Positions 17,683-26,614 of a DNA stretch of 36,740 bases are shown here, piece after piece. The notes under the pieces were generated by a model, which worked only from the letters and a program-made list of their open reading frames with translations, did not search any database and was not told the DNA's origin. Each line of letters opens with the position of its first letter. Position 1 is the first letter of the stretch. The stretch is from the NCBI GenBank assembly GCA_964605715.1, contig CAZSDV010000016.1:1-36740 (forward strand), given 5' to 3'. The position numbers were made by a program, and so were the translations under genes. Source of the DNA: JAPUME01 sp964605715. GTDB lineage: Bacteria > Acidobacteriota > Terriglobia > UBA7540 > JAPUME01.

Positions 17683-18024
17683 ATGAAGGCCGTAGAATTA
17701 AAACGATATCAGCAACTACTGATTTCAAAACGAGAAGAAATATTGGGTACTCGGAATGGCTCTGATTCTCTAGCACCCGCAGCTGGGCATATGGACGGAG
17801 ATCTAGCCGACCAGGCAGTTGCAGAGATTGAGGCCAAACTAGAAGTTCGGATGCGCCAAACAGAAAGCCACCTACTGAGAGCTATCGATGAGGCAATAAA
17901 TCGGGCTAAACAGGGATCATTTGGTATTTGCAAAACCTGCGGAAACCCTGTGACCAAATCACGTTTAAAAGCTGTTCCCTGGACCAGGAGTTGCCTTGAA
18001 TGCAAGGAGCGAGAAAAATCCTGA
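17683..18024 (+). CDS. DksA/TraR-family zinc-finger regulator
   Basis: A 113-residue protein. The frame opens at a GTG at 17665, but the ATG at 17683 is preferred because AGAGG sits 6 bases upstream. The N-terminal half is a helical hairpin with an acidic tip (DGDLADQA, near residues 38-45) like the Asp-x-Ala tip of DksA. The C-terminal zinc finger has four cysteines at 83, 86, 104 and 107 (CKTCG and CLEC). Family members bind the secondary channel of RNA polymerase and, with ppGpp in proteobacteria, adjust rRNA and amino-acid promoters. The protein is shorter than E. coli DksA (151 residues). It stands alone, convergent with ftsK, so the context gives no hint about its targets. Confidence 0.9.
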   Translation: MKAVELKRYQQLLISKREEILGTRNGSDSLAPAAGHMDGDLADQAVAEIEAKLEVRMRQTESHLLRAIDEAINRAKQGSFGICKTCGNPVTKSRLKAVPWTRSCLECKEREKS

Positions 18025-18213
18025 CTTAGGCATCTAGGCCTCGAAATCTTACGCTTCACATTTAATTCAAATTACCCTGAAAAATCAGAAGTGTACATTG
18101 AACAGCAGCCATTGCCCATTATACGCCCTTCGATTGACATGCCCGCAACATCATTGCACCTATTTGGCAAAATTTAACAAGGGATTTTAAGGGGCCGCAT
18201 TCGTTACAAGAAT

Positions 18214-20556
18214 TTACTGGAGTTGCTGCTCAACATCCCGAAGCCAATCAACAGGCTTTAAGACTTCTCGAGGGCGAGCTCCATCCGGAGGTCCTACAAT
18301 TCCGTCTTCTTGCATTATGTCAATTAACCGAGCTGCTCGACCATAGCCTAATCGAAGCCGCCTTTGGAGAAGTGACGTAGATGCTTTCCGGGATTCAATC
18401 ACTAAGCGGACGGCCTCTTGGTAAACTGCATCTTGCTCTTTACCAGTCTCTCTAGCATCCTCACCGTTATCTTGGCCTGCATCATCATCTTTATTTACCG
18501 GCTCAAGAAGCTTCTGCTCGTAATCGGGTGCACCTTGATCTTTCCACCAATCGACAACTCGGGCCGTTTCGACTTCCGTGACAAGAGGTCCATGCAGGCG
18601 CACCAAGCGAGCGGATCCAGGAGGAATAAAAAGCATATCTCCACGGCCGAGTAAGGCCTCTGCACCATTTGAATCAAGAACCGTTCGTGAATCAACCTTC
18701 GAGGCTACTCGAAAGGCTATTCGGCACGGAAAATTAGCTTTAATCAAACCGGTAATGATATCAACTGAGGGTCGCTGTGTGGCCAGAATTAAATGGATGC
18801 CTACGGCACGAGCCATCTGTGCAAGACGGGTGATAGATTCCTCAACCATACGTCCTTCCGTAATCATTAAATCGGCCAACTCGTCGATTACGATAACAAT
18901 ATACGGCAAGGGTTTAGGTTTCTTCTCGTCTTCATCAAATAAATTCAAAGTGCCTTCCTTCTTGAAAAGCCGATTATACTGTTCGATATTTCGCATGCCC
19001 TGTTCAGCTAGCTTTTTGAGGCGATCCTCCATCTCCATAGTAACTCGCTTTAGAATGTTCGCTGCCTTCTTTGGGTTAGTAACGATAGGAGTATAGAGAT
19101 GCGGGAGACCTTCATAGAGACTTAACTCCAAATGCTTTGGGTCAATCATGATTAGTTTTAACTCATCTGGAGTCAATCGATAAAGAAGTGACATAATCAT
19201 TGTATTTATAGAGACGCTCTTGCCTGAGCCCGTTGAGCCAGCAATCAACATATGGGGCATTTGGGCGAGATCGGACGTTAGTAACACACCATTTATATCT
19301 TTACCTAGGCAAAGGTTGAGCTTTGCATTTGAAGAAAAAAATTCCCGGCATTCCATTAATTCTCGAAGATGAATAATTTCTCGAGACTTATTCGGAACCT
19401 GAATGCCAACTGTAGCCTTGCCAGGAATCCTTTCTATCAAGATAGATTCTGCACCAAGTCCCAAACAGAGGTCCTCAGCCAAAGTGGTCATGCGACTGTA
19501 CTTGATTCCTGCTTCAGGTTTGAATTCAAAAGTAGTAACAACTGGACCAGGATGGATCTGAGTTATGGTTCCGCGAACATCAAACTCTTTAAATTTATGT
19601 ACCATTTGAATGGCACGTTCCTTCAATTCTTTTTCGTTAATTCTCCCTGGAACATCTGCAGGCTGAAGCAAAGAGGTCGCCGGAAGTTTGAATCCTTGCC
19701 GAATTAAAGTATTTTTTTTAGAAATCCCTTTAGTCTTTTCTTCTTGCTCATTAACTTCTTCCTCTTCGCCGCTTCGGGAAATTAGTGGAGTGACCGCAGC
19801 AGGGCTGGCCGTTTCCTTATTGAGGGTTCCGCTTTCCTCGTTAAGCAAGCGATCTGGGGAGAGTTCGGACAGGCCGCTATTCGCATCTCCAACTAAACCT
19901 GGGGACTCTTCGGTGAGGCGTGCACTGCGCTTACCCAGGCCCATGACTCGCTGGCCTAACTTAGCCAATCCTTGCTTTATCAGTGGCCCCGCCTGAGAAA
20001 AAGAGAACTCACTAAGAAAAAACAAAGAAATAAAAAGTAAACTTACCAAGACCACCCAAGCTCCCACGTTATTAAAAACGAAGATCAACCCATGTGACGA
20101 GAGTGCACCCACAAGGCCACTACCCCTAAGAGTACCCTGGACCATTGGAGTGTACGGAAAGAGATCTAGCAGGGAGGTTACCGAAACCAGGAGCAATGCA
20201 GCGCCAATTGCTTTTGTACCCAGGGCGCTGTCCGAACAAGCTAGCATTTTCCGAATTCCGATTCCAACCACGCCTATTGGAATCAGGAAAGAAGGCCAAC
20301 CAAAAAGCTGAACCAGGGCATCAGCCAGAAAGGCGCCAACGACACCAATCCAATTTCGGGTTTCCGCACCAATCGGTGCTGCTGTACTTAACGAAGGATC
20401 AGAAGGAGTAAAGGAGATAAGACTCAGGAAGACAAGCAGTCCCGCTACCCCGATCAGCAAACCGATTAACTCAGTTAACTGGACCCGGCTAACAGAAATA
20501 CTAGATACGCGAGATTTCCCTTCCTTGTTTGCAGGCGTGGGTGGGGTGATAGCCAT
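18214..20556 (-). CDS. ftsK: FtsK/SpoIIIE DNA translocase
   Basis: A 780-residue septal DNA pump that moves chromosome DNA and activates XerCD dimer resolution during division. Hydrophobic segments at about 27-50, 68-100, 115-135 and 160-185 form the membrane domain. A short acidic and Pro/Ser linker covers about 200-290, much shorter than in E. coli. The motor domain has Walker A GSTGSGKS (440-447) and Walker B VIVIDELADLM (about 553-563), then ATQRPSVDIITG. The C-terminal winged-helix gamma domain (SLLQRRLRLGYGRAARLIDI) recognises the polar KOPS-type sequences. The length is close to SpoIIIE (787). It is followed by a 189-base convergent gap to the DksA-like gene. Confidence 0.96.
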   Translation of the reverse strand: MAITPPTPANKEGKSRVSSISVSRVQLTELIGLLIGVAGLLVFLSLISFTPSDPSLSTAAPIGAETRNWIGVVGAFLADALVQLFGWPSFLIPIGVVGIGIRKMLACSDSALGTKAIGAALLLVSVTSLLDLFPYTPMVQGTLRGSGLVGALSSHGLIFVFNNVGAWVVLVSLLFISLFFLSEFSFSQAGPLIKQGLAKLGQRVMGLGKRSARLTEESPGLVGDANSGLSELSPDRLLNEESGTLNKETASPAAVTPLISRSGEEEEVNEQEEKTKGISKKNTLIRQGFKLPATSLLQPADVPGRINEKELKERAIQMVHKFKEFDVRGTITQIHPGPVVTTFEFKPEAGIKYSRMTTLAEDLCLGLGAESILIERIPGKATVGIQVPNKSREIIHLRELMECREFFSSNAKLNLCLGKDINGVLLTSDLAQMPHMLIAGSTGSGKSVSINTMIMSLLYRLTPDELKLIMIDPKHLELSLYEGLPHLYTPIVTNPKKAANILKRVTMEMEDRLKKLAEQGMRNIEQYNRLFKKEGTLNLFDEDEKKPKPLPYIVIVIDELADLMITEGRMVEESITRLAQMARAVGIHLILATQRPSVDIITGLIKANFPCRIAFRVASKVDSRTVLDSNGAEALLGRGDMLFIPPGSARLVRLHGPLVTEVETARVVDWWKDQGAPDYEQKLLEPVNKDDDAGQDNGEDARETGKEQDAVYQEAVRLVIESRKASTSLLQRRLRLGYGRAARLIDIMQEDGIVGPPDGARPREVLKPVDWLRDVEQQLQ

Positions 20557-20652
20557 TCTCGGTCCTTTTCCTACTGGCGCGTCCCAAGACCTAGCTTAAA
20601 ACCATTTCCCCAAAGTTAGCGAGGAAAAATAATCAGCCTAACACTCATATGG

Positions 20653-21483
20653 TCACCACAGGTGGTAACGCATCCCCATTCCCAACGCCAATACTAGCAT
20701 GCCCAAGGCTATTCGGTAAACGACAAAAATCTTAAAAGTTTTCTGGCGCAAATATTTGAGGAACCAAGAGATGATTAAGTAACCAACTATCCCTGAAACA
20801 ATAATTCCAACTGCAAAGGACCACCAAGTTGCCTGAGGTAAGCCTTTCTGCCACACATCCACTCCCGTTTTAAGAGCTGCTCCTCCGATAATAGGGGTGG
20901 ACAGCAAAAAAGAAAAACGTGCGGCTGCCTCACGATTCATGTTGAGCAATAAGCCAGTTGATATCGTAGCTCCAGATCGCGATACCCCTGGAATGATAGC
21001 CGTTGCCTGCGCAAAACCAATAGCAAGCGCATTCCAAAAACTCACCCCTCCTAGATTCTTTTTAGGATTATACAACCGGTCCGCTTGCCACATCACGAGA
21101 GCAATAATAATTAAAGCTCCTGAAATTACTAGATGATGCCGGAAATCTTTTTGCGCAAAAGACTCGAAGAAAAATCCAGCTAGACCTCCAGGAAGGGTTG
21201 CAACGGCCAGATAGAAAAGCAAGTTGCGATTCTCTCTAATTTCCTTACTAGAAGGTTCACTCAATCTGAGGCCCGCTTTAAACAGATCTACCCAGTCTCG
21301 CCAGAAATAAGCAATCACTGCTATCAATGTACCCCCATGCACTGCAACACTGAATGTTAACCCCGGATCAGGCCAGCCCAATAACCAAGGAATCAAAACA
21401 AGATGAGCTGTACTGGAAACAGGCAAGAATTCAGTAATGCCTTGAACGATCGCAAGAATAATGGACTGGAAAATTAACATCAC
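20653..21483 (-). CDS. uppP: Undecaprenyl-diphosphatase (BacA-type)
   Basis: A 276-residue inner-membrane enzyme that dephosphorylates undecaprenyl diphosphate to recycle the lipid carrier for peptidoglycan and O-antigen; overproduction gives bacitracin resistance in E. coli. The two catalytic motifs are visible: QGITEFLPVSSTAHL near residues 14-28 and PGVSRSGATIS around 165-175. About eight hydrophobic segments are present and the length matches the family (273 in E. coli). It lies just upstream of ftsK on the same strand with a 96-base spacer, so the two may be co-transcribed. Confidence 0.96.
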   Translation of the reverse strand: MMLIFQSIILAIVQGITEFLPVSSTAHLVLIPWLLGWPDPGLTFSVAVHGGTLIAVIAYFWRDWVDLFKAGLRLSEPSSKEIRENRNLLFYLAVATLPGGLAGFFFESFAQKDFRHHLVISGALIIIALVMWQADRLYNPKKNLGGVSFWNALAIGFAQATAIIPGVSRSGATISTGLLLNMNREAAARFSFLLSTPIIGGAALKTGVDVWQKGLPQATWWSFAVGIIVSGIVGYLIISWFLKYLRQKTFKIFVVYRIALGMLVLALGMGMRYHLW

Positions 21484-21723
21484 CTAGGCCTCGGCCTGGC
21501 AAGCTGCCTGTATTTAATCTTTGTACTTGGGTGACCTGCAAGGGTACCTGAAATCACCTTGCGGTTTGTGCAATTGCATGTTATTCGTCGTTAAGGACTA
21601 AGTGAAAGGCTCACAACACCTTACCTAATCCTAACTACCAAGATCCCCCAGATCCCACGCAAAACAAGGATTTTTAATAGTTCAAAAAATAATCTGTTTT
21701 CAGGGATGCCCGTACTAACCAAA

Positions 21724-23433
21724 TTACACTTCTAGGATAATTGGCAAGATCATGGGCCTCTTGCCAGTTTCCTTATCCATGTGGCGACGGAGCGATACTC
21801 GAATTTTTTCCTTTACCACTCCCCAATCAGTCATCTCTTCAAGGCTGCACTTCGAAAGGGTCTTCTTGATTACCTGTCGTGCTGAAAGCACAAGATCTTG
21901 CGCTTCATCCATAGAGATAAACCCTCGTGAGATAATATCAGGCTGGGACTCGAGTTTGCCCGTATGTCTGTTAATGGCAAGTACAGGTACAACGATTCCA
22001 TCTTCTGATATATGTCTCCGTTCCTTGAGGATAACCTCTTCAACCTCGTCAAGAGTGCCTACATCGATACAGACCCGCCCAACAGTTACAGGTTCAACCC
22101 GTCGTGCAATTTCTTCATTGAGCTCCAACACCTCGCCGCTCTCAAGCAAAAAAATATTTTCTTTAGGTGTGCCCATCTCATGCGCAAGTTGCGTGTGCCG
22201 GTAAAGCTGCCTGTACTCACCATGAACAGGGATAAAATAGCGAGGTCTAACGAGGTTCAGCATCAACGCCAACTCCTCACGGCTAGCATGCCCTGAAACA
22301 TGGATCGGGGGCTGGGAGCCGTCATCATACTGGATGCGAGCACCGCGCCGGTAAAGATGGTCAACCATACGAAATATACTTACCTCGTTACCGGGAATTA
22401 CTCGAGCTGAAATCACTACGTCGTCCCCAGGGGTAATTTGAACATGACGGTGTTTCTGAACTGCTGCCCTAGGAAGAGCAGCCATCGGTTCTCCTTGGCT
22501 TCCTGTCATCAGAACAACAACCTTATCTCGTGGTACCTTTGAAGCCTCGTGTGGGGGAATTAGTAATCCAGGTGGAATTTTAAGTGGTCCCATCTTTTGA
22601 GCAATTTCAGCTACCTTCATCATGCTGCGCCCTGTAACTGCTAACTGTCGACCGAATTGATCGGCAAGGTCTACTACGAGTTGCATTCGGTGTACAGAAG
22701 TGGAAAAACTGCAAACGAGAATGCGGCCCGTTGCATGGGTAAATATGTCCGAGAAGCGGTCTCGCACTGCGCACTCTGAAGGAGAAATTCCCGGCCGCTC
22801 AACGTTAGTGGAATCGGAGAGCATAGCTAAAACTCCACGTCTACCGTATTCGGCAAGGCCATGCAAATCACTCATTTTTCCGTCAGGAGGAGTGGAGTCC
22901 AATTTAAAATCACCAGTATGGAGAATAGTGCCAACCGGAGTTTGGATTGCCAAGGCCCCTGCATCAATAGTGCTATGTGTCATTGGAAGAAAATCAATTT
23001 TAAACGGACCCACCGTAAAAGGTTCCCTTGGTCGAATTTCACGCAAATCAGACTCATCTAAGAGCGCGTGCTCTGCCAGCTTAGATCGGGCAAGTGCGAG
23101 CGTAAAAGCAGAACCGTAAACTGGAATATTGATTTCCTCCAGCACATAGGGAAGAGCTCCAATGTGGTCCTCGTGTCCATGGGTAAGTACGATAGCCTGA
23201 ATGCGCGATTGATTTTCTTTCAGATAGGAGATGTCTGGGATGACGATGTCAACTCCCAGGTGTCCGATACCAGGAAACATAACTCCGGCATCAATGATCA
23301 GGAGATCATCACCAATCTCGAGAGCCATCATGTTCATTCCGAACTCACCCAAACCGCCAAGAGGAATAATCCTCAACGCATTTTTAGAAATAGCCTTCCC
23401 TCCTCTAGTATCGACCGGAATGAATCGTAGCAT
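21724..23433 (-). CDS. rnj: Ribonuclease J
   Basis: A 569-residue metallo-beta-lactamase/beta-CASP nuclease that acts in mRNA decay and rRNA maturation as both a 5' exonuclease and an endonuclease. HGHEDH at 85-90 supplies zinc ligands. GDFKLD, SDSTNVERPG, MTGSQGEPMAAL and SGHASREELALML are the beta-CASP and C-terminal signature blocks. The length fits RNase J1/J2 (about 555). A 36-base gap separates it from rsmA upstream on the same strand; RNase J and RsmA therefore probably share a transcript. No RNase E-type gene is in the window. Confidence 0.95.
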   Translation of the reverse strand: MLRFIPVDTRGGKAISKNALRIIPLGGLGEFGMNMMALEIGDDLLIIDAGVMFPGIGHLGVDIVIPDISYLKENQSRIQAIVLTHGHEDHIGALPYVLEEINIPVYGSAFTLALARSKLAEHALLDESDLREIRPREPFTVGPFKIDFLPMTHSTIDAGALAIQTPVGTILHTGDFKLDSTPPDGKMSDLHGLAEYGRRGVLAMLSDSTNVERPGISPSECAVRDRFSDIFTHATGRILVCSFSTSVHRMQLVVDLADQFGRQLAVTGRSMMKVAEIAQKMGPLKIPPGLLIPPHEASKVPRDKVVVLMTGSQGEPMAALPRAAVQKHRHVQITPGDDVVISARVIPGNEVSIFRMVDHLYRRGARIQYDDGSQPPIHVSGHASREELALMLNLVRPRYFIPVHGEYRQLYRHTQLAHEMGTPKENIFLLESGEVLELNEEIARRVEPVTVGRVCIDVGTLDEVEEVILKERRHISEDGIVVPVLAINRHTGKLESQPDIISRGFISMDEAQDLVLSARQVIKKTLSKCSLEEMTDWGVVKEKIRVSLRRHMDKETGKRPMILPIILEV

Positions 23434-23466
23434 AGAGAGTTAGAATCACAAAAGAAACGCATTAAT

Positions 23467-24270
23467 TCATCGGTTTTTTAAAATTTTAAAAATTAAAAAA
23501 AACTTTTGAAAGCTTAGTTTTTCTGCACGAATATGAGGATCTATATTTAGTTTCATAAGTAAATTTATAAGAATTTTTCGATCTGCAATTGGCAAGAGAT
23601 TATTGACAAGGGTTTTGCGTTTCTCACGAAAACAAACTTGAAGGAACCGGAAGAAATCTTCCCTCTCCTTGATGTCGTGTATTTCTTCCTTCCCGGGAAA
23701 TATGAAATCCACAAATGCCGATTGGACCTTTGGTGGTGGGGAAAATGCTCTGGGTGGGACCCTCCACAAGACCTTTGGACATGAATAGTATTGTACTAAA
23801 ACGGAAAGGAAGCCATAAGCACGGCATCCTGGGGCAGCAGCAATTCGTCCGGCAACTTCACGTTGAAGCAATAATCCCATGCCACTCAAAAATGAAGAAA
23901 ACCTGAAAATTCGCTGTAAAAAAGCCGAGGAAATATAATATGGAAGATTACCGAAAACAAAACATGTTTGAATTTGAAACTCCCTGCACAGATCAGCCAA
24001 ATCAAAATTTAAAATATCTCCCTGTCTGATTTGCACATTTCTTTGTCCTTTAAAGCGTTCTTTGAGGTTGCTTGCCAACTCCCTGTCTAATTCAACAGCA
24101 ACTACCTGACCGGCCCGGTCAGCAAGACACCCAGTCATAACTCCGTTTCCAGGACCAACCTCAACTACTAAATCATTGCCCCGAAGCGGCAGGGACTCCA
24201 AAATCTTCTTTTGGTGCTCTGGGCTAACAAGGAAGTGCTGTCCTAATTTTGGGCGTTGATTACCTCGCAT
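23467..24270 (-). CDS. rsmA: 16S rRNA dimethyladenosine transferase RsmA/KsgA
   Basis: A 267-residue SAM-dependent methyltransferase that dimethylates the two adjacent adenosines (1518 and 1519 in E. coli) near the 3' end of 16S rRNA. KLGQHFLVSP opens the protein. VEVGPGNGVMTG (37-48) is the SAM-binding loop, NLPYYIS (from 108) the catalytic motif IV, and PPRAFSPPPKVQSAFV a conserved block near 170-185. The length matches E. coli KsgA (273). The C-terminus, rich in lysine and phenylalanine, lies in an AT-rich stretch but appears complete. Confidence 0.95.
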   Translation of the reverse strand: MRGNQRPKLGQHFLVSPEHQKKILESLPLRGNDLVVEVGPGNGVMTGCLADRAGQVVAVELDRELASNLKERFKGQRNVQIRQGDILNFDLADLCREFQIQTCFVFGNLPYYISSAFLQRIFRFSSFLSGMGLLLQREVAGRIAAAPGCRAYGFLSVLVQYYSCPKVLWRVPPRAFSPPPKVQSAFVDFIFPGKEEIHDIKEREDFFRFLQVCFREKRKTLVNNLLPIADRKILINLLMKLNIDPHIRAEKLSFQKFFLIFKILKNR

Positions 24271-24659
24271 GAACTTAAAGGTTTCCTTCCATGCTATTAA
24301 TTCTTTAAAAATATTATCGTCTATATTTTAATCAAACAAGATTAACAGGAGATGGGATGTTAAATATTAATAATTCCGAATATCAAAATACGAATACCCT
24401 CCTTCATGTTACGAGAGCTACTCTATGCAAGTTAGGCACTTACCAATCAAAAATACACAACGGATAACTAGTTGAAGAAAAATTCGCTTCTAAATGCTAT
24501 TATTTTACGTGATCGTGGGTAGGTTGCTGTGATCGAAAAGCAAGCATTGAATTTTCAAGATCTTCCTTAGGGTGATTTTCTCAGGTTTAAGCTGGAGATA
24601 TAACCTCAGAGTTGCGTTAAAAAGAATGTTTCATATTCAGAAAGGATGAGGAGGAAGGT
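24271..24659. other. 389-base spacer between rsmA and trxA
   Basis: The region separates divergent genes and should hold both promoters. Only the thioredoxin ribosome binding site (GAGGAGG at about 24648-24654) is clear. TATTAT near 24500 is a possible -10 box, but its upstream partner (TTGAAG) would be 20 bases away, so it is not called. No RNA gene or conserved leader was recognised. Confidence 0.4.
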
Positions 24660-24986
24660 ATGTCAGAAAACACCGTTGAATTAACGGACAACAACTTTGA
24701 GCAAGAGGTGCTGAAGTCACCTATTCCTGTGTTGGTTGACTTCTGGGCAAGTTGGTGTGCCCCTTGCCGCCAAATAGCACCTGCTGTGGAGGCTATCGCT
24801 AAAGACTATGCTGGCCGTGCTAAGGTTGGCAAGGTGAACGTTGACGAGAATATGTCAACATCCGGGAAATACAATATTAGAGGAATCCCTGCTTTGCTTT
24901 TCTTCAAAGAAGGAGAACTTTGCGACCAAATTGTTGGAGCAAGCTCACAAGAAAACATACAAGCGATGTTGGACCGCCATATGTAA
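24660..24986 (+). CDS. trxA: Thioredoxin with WCAPC active site
   Basis: A 108-residue cytoplasmic thioredoxin that reduces protein disulfides. FWASWCAPC places the redox cysteines at 33 and 36. The motif is WCAPC rather than the usual WCGPC; the alanine form is found in some thioredoxins. The cis-proline block RGIPALLFF near residue 78 is intact. There is no signal peptide, so it is cytoplasmic. A strong ribosome binding site (GAGGAGG) precedes the ATG. A weak hairpin 19 bases after the stop may end the transcript, making it a single-gene unit. Confidence 0.95.
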   Translation: MSENTVELTDNNFEQEVLKSPIPVLVDFWASWCAPCRQIAPAVEAIAKDYAGRAKVGKVNVDENMSTSGKYNIRGIPALLFFKEGELCDQIVGASSQENIQAMLDRHM

Positions 24987-25004
24987 TTTTTAATCGTGAA
25001 GTGA

Positions 25005-25024
25005 AGGTGCCCTCACCTGTTTTC
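25005..25024 (+). terminator. Weak candidate terminator after trxA
   Basis: AGGTG (25005-25009) and CACCT (25014-25018) form a perfect 5-base-pair stem with a CCCT loop, followed by GTTTTCC. The stem is short and the T run brief, so termination is uncertain. Confidence 0.3.
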
Positions 25025-25270
25025 CTTATAATTCACTGAAGAGTGGACTGATCTGATTCTAAGGCTTCAGGATAAGATTTGTCCGGATTAGATATGGAAT
25101 GGATCTCTAAGGTCCAGTTTTTCTCCCAATACTCACTGAGGCTCACACTGGATACCTTGCTACTTCACATTGGGGTAAAAATTCGAATAAAAACTGCTAG
25201 ACTAGACTGTACTGAGCTAAGCCAAGTTCAAGTATCTCGTGGAAATTACTAAACCGGACATCAAGGGAAA

Positions 25271-26614
25271 ATGGGATTTAATGTCGTATTAGTTGGCGCG
25301 CAGTGGGGAGACGAGGGCAAGGGAAAAATCGTTGATGTCCTCGCTGAATTTTTTAATATCATTGCCCGCTACCAAGGTGGGCCTAACGCAGGACATACCG
25401 TCATTCATAAGACGAAAAAGTTGGTTCTGCAATTACTCCCCTGTGGGGTACTTCGCCCTGGAAAGATTTCCGTACTGGGCTCAGGAGTTGTATTCAATCC
25501 GAAATCCTTTGTTAAAGAGCTAGACTCCTTAACCCAGGTAGGGATCCGGCCAGGAAACCAATTACGCATTAGCCATAATGCCCACCTGATACTTCCTTAC
25601 CATCTCACCGTAGAAAAAACTGGTAAGGGAGTCCGAGAACAGCAAAAGATTGGAACTACGGCCAAGGGAATTGGCCCAGCTTATGAAGATAAAATGGGAC
25701 GCCGAGGGTTAAGGATCTGTGATTTAGTCAACCCAGAGCACTTCTATTTAAAATTTAACGAATTCGCCAAAGAAAAGTATGCCACTGGGGCCATATCAGA
25801 ATCTGAATTTACCTCAACCTCCGTAGTAGCTGACGAATACCTGGAGCTGGCACCGAGAATCATTCCTTATCTTACTGACACAAGTCACCTCCTAAACCAA
25901 GAAATCAGCAAGGGTAAATCGGTCCTTTTTGAGGGCGCCCAAGGAACTCTTCTCGATGTTGACCATGGAACTTACCCTTACGTCACCTCATCGAATGCCA
26001 CAGCTGGTGGGGCTTGCACTGGCACAGGTGTCGGGCCAAGCCGTATTCAAGGGGTGGTGGGAGTAACCAAGGCATACGCTACACGAGTTGGAAATGGCCC
26101 CTTCCCAACAGAAGCAATGGGTAGCTCTGGAGAGGCTTTACGCGAGCAAGGATCGGAATACGGCGCTGTTACTGGAAGGCCCCGGCGGTGTGGCTGGTTC
26201 GACGTCCCTGCAGTCCGCTACGCATCGCAAGTTAATGGATTTGATGCTCTAATTGTTACTAAGCTAGATGTACTGGATCACCTGGATGAAATCCCTGTGG
26301 GAATTTCCTACGAATACAACGGTGAAATAATCGATAAAATGTCACCTAATGTAGAATTCCTAGAAAAAGTAAAAATCAAATACAAAACCATGCCAGGCTG
26401 GAAGCAGCCCACCTCGGGCATGACGGAATTTAGCAAACTTCCATCTCGGGCAAAAGACTATTTAAAATTTCTTGAAGATCAGGCAAGAGTCGAAATCGCC
26501 CTCATATCTACCGGCCCTGAGCGCAAACAAATTATCTGGAAAAAGGAATCTAAGTTCTGCCAGTTACTGTTCCAATCTGAAGTTAAAGACCTTCCATCGG
26601 CAACCTCCAAATGA
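25271..26614 (+). CDS. purA: Adenylosuccinate synthetase
   Basis: A 447-residue enzyme that joins aspartate to IMP using GTP, the first committed step to AMP. QWGDEGKGK (GDEGKGK at 13-19) is the P-loop-like signature. GGPNAGHTV, TTAKGIGPAYEDK, FEGAQGTLLDVDHGTYPYVT and TGRPRRCGWFD are conserved blocks. The length matches the family (about 430). The stop overlaps the moeA ATG (ATGA at 26611-26614), so the two are probably translated together. Confidence 0.96.
   Translation: MGFNVVLVGAQWGDEGKGKIVDVLAEFFNIIARYQGGPNAGHTVIHKTKKLVLQLLPCGVLRPGKISVLGSGVVFNPKSFVKELDSLTQVGIRPGNQLRISHNAHLILPYHLTVEKTGKGVREQQKIGTTAKGIGPAYEDKMGRRGLRICDLVNPEHFYLKFNEFAKEKYATGAISESEFTSTSVVADEYLELAPRIIPYLTDTSHLLNQEISKGKSVLFEGAQGTLLDVDHGTYPYVTSSNATAGGACTGTGVGPSRIQGVVGVTKAYATRVGNGPFPTEAMGSSGEALREQGSEYGAVTGRPRRCGWFDVPAVRYASQVNGFDALIVTKLDVLDHLDEIPVGISYEYNGEIIDKMSPNVEFLEKVKIKYKTMPGWKQPTSGMTEFSKLPSRAKDYLKFLEDQARVEIALISTGPERKQIIWKKESKFCQLLFQSEVKDLPSATSK

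Noticed and set aside
18578..19096. 172-codon plus-strand frame inside ftsK
   Set aside because: It is the antisense of the conserved FtsK motor domain; its Ser/Arg-rich composition is typical of a shadow frame.
21752..22204. 150-codon plus-strand frame inside the RNase J gene
   Set aside because: Antisense shadow of conserved RNase J sequence, with low-complexity Ser/Thr/Arg composition.
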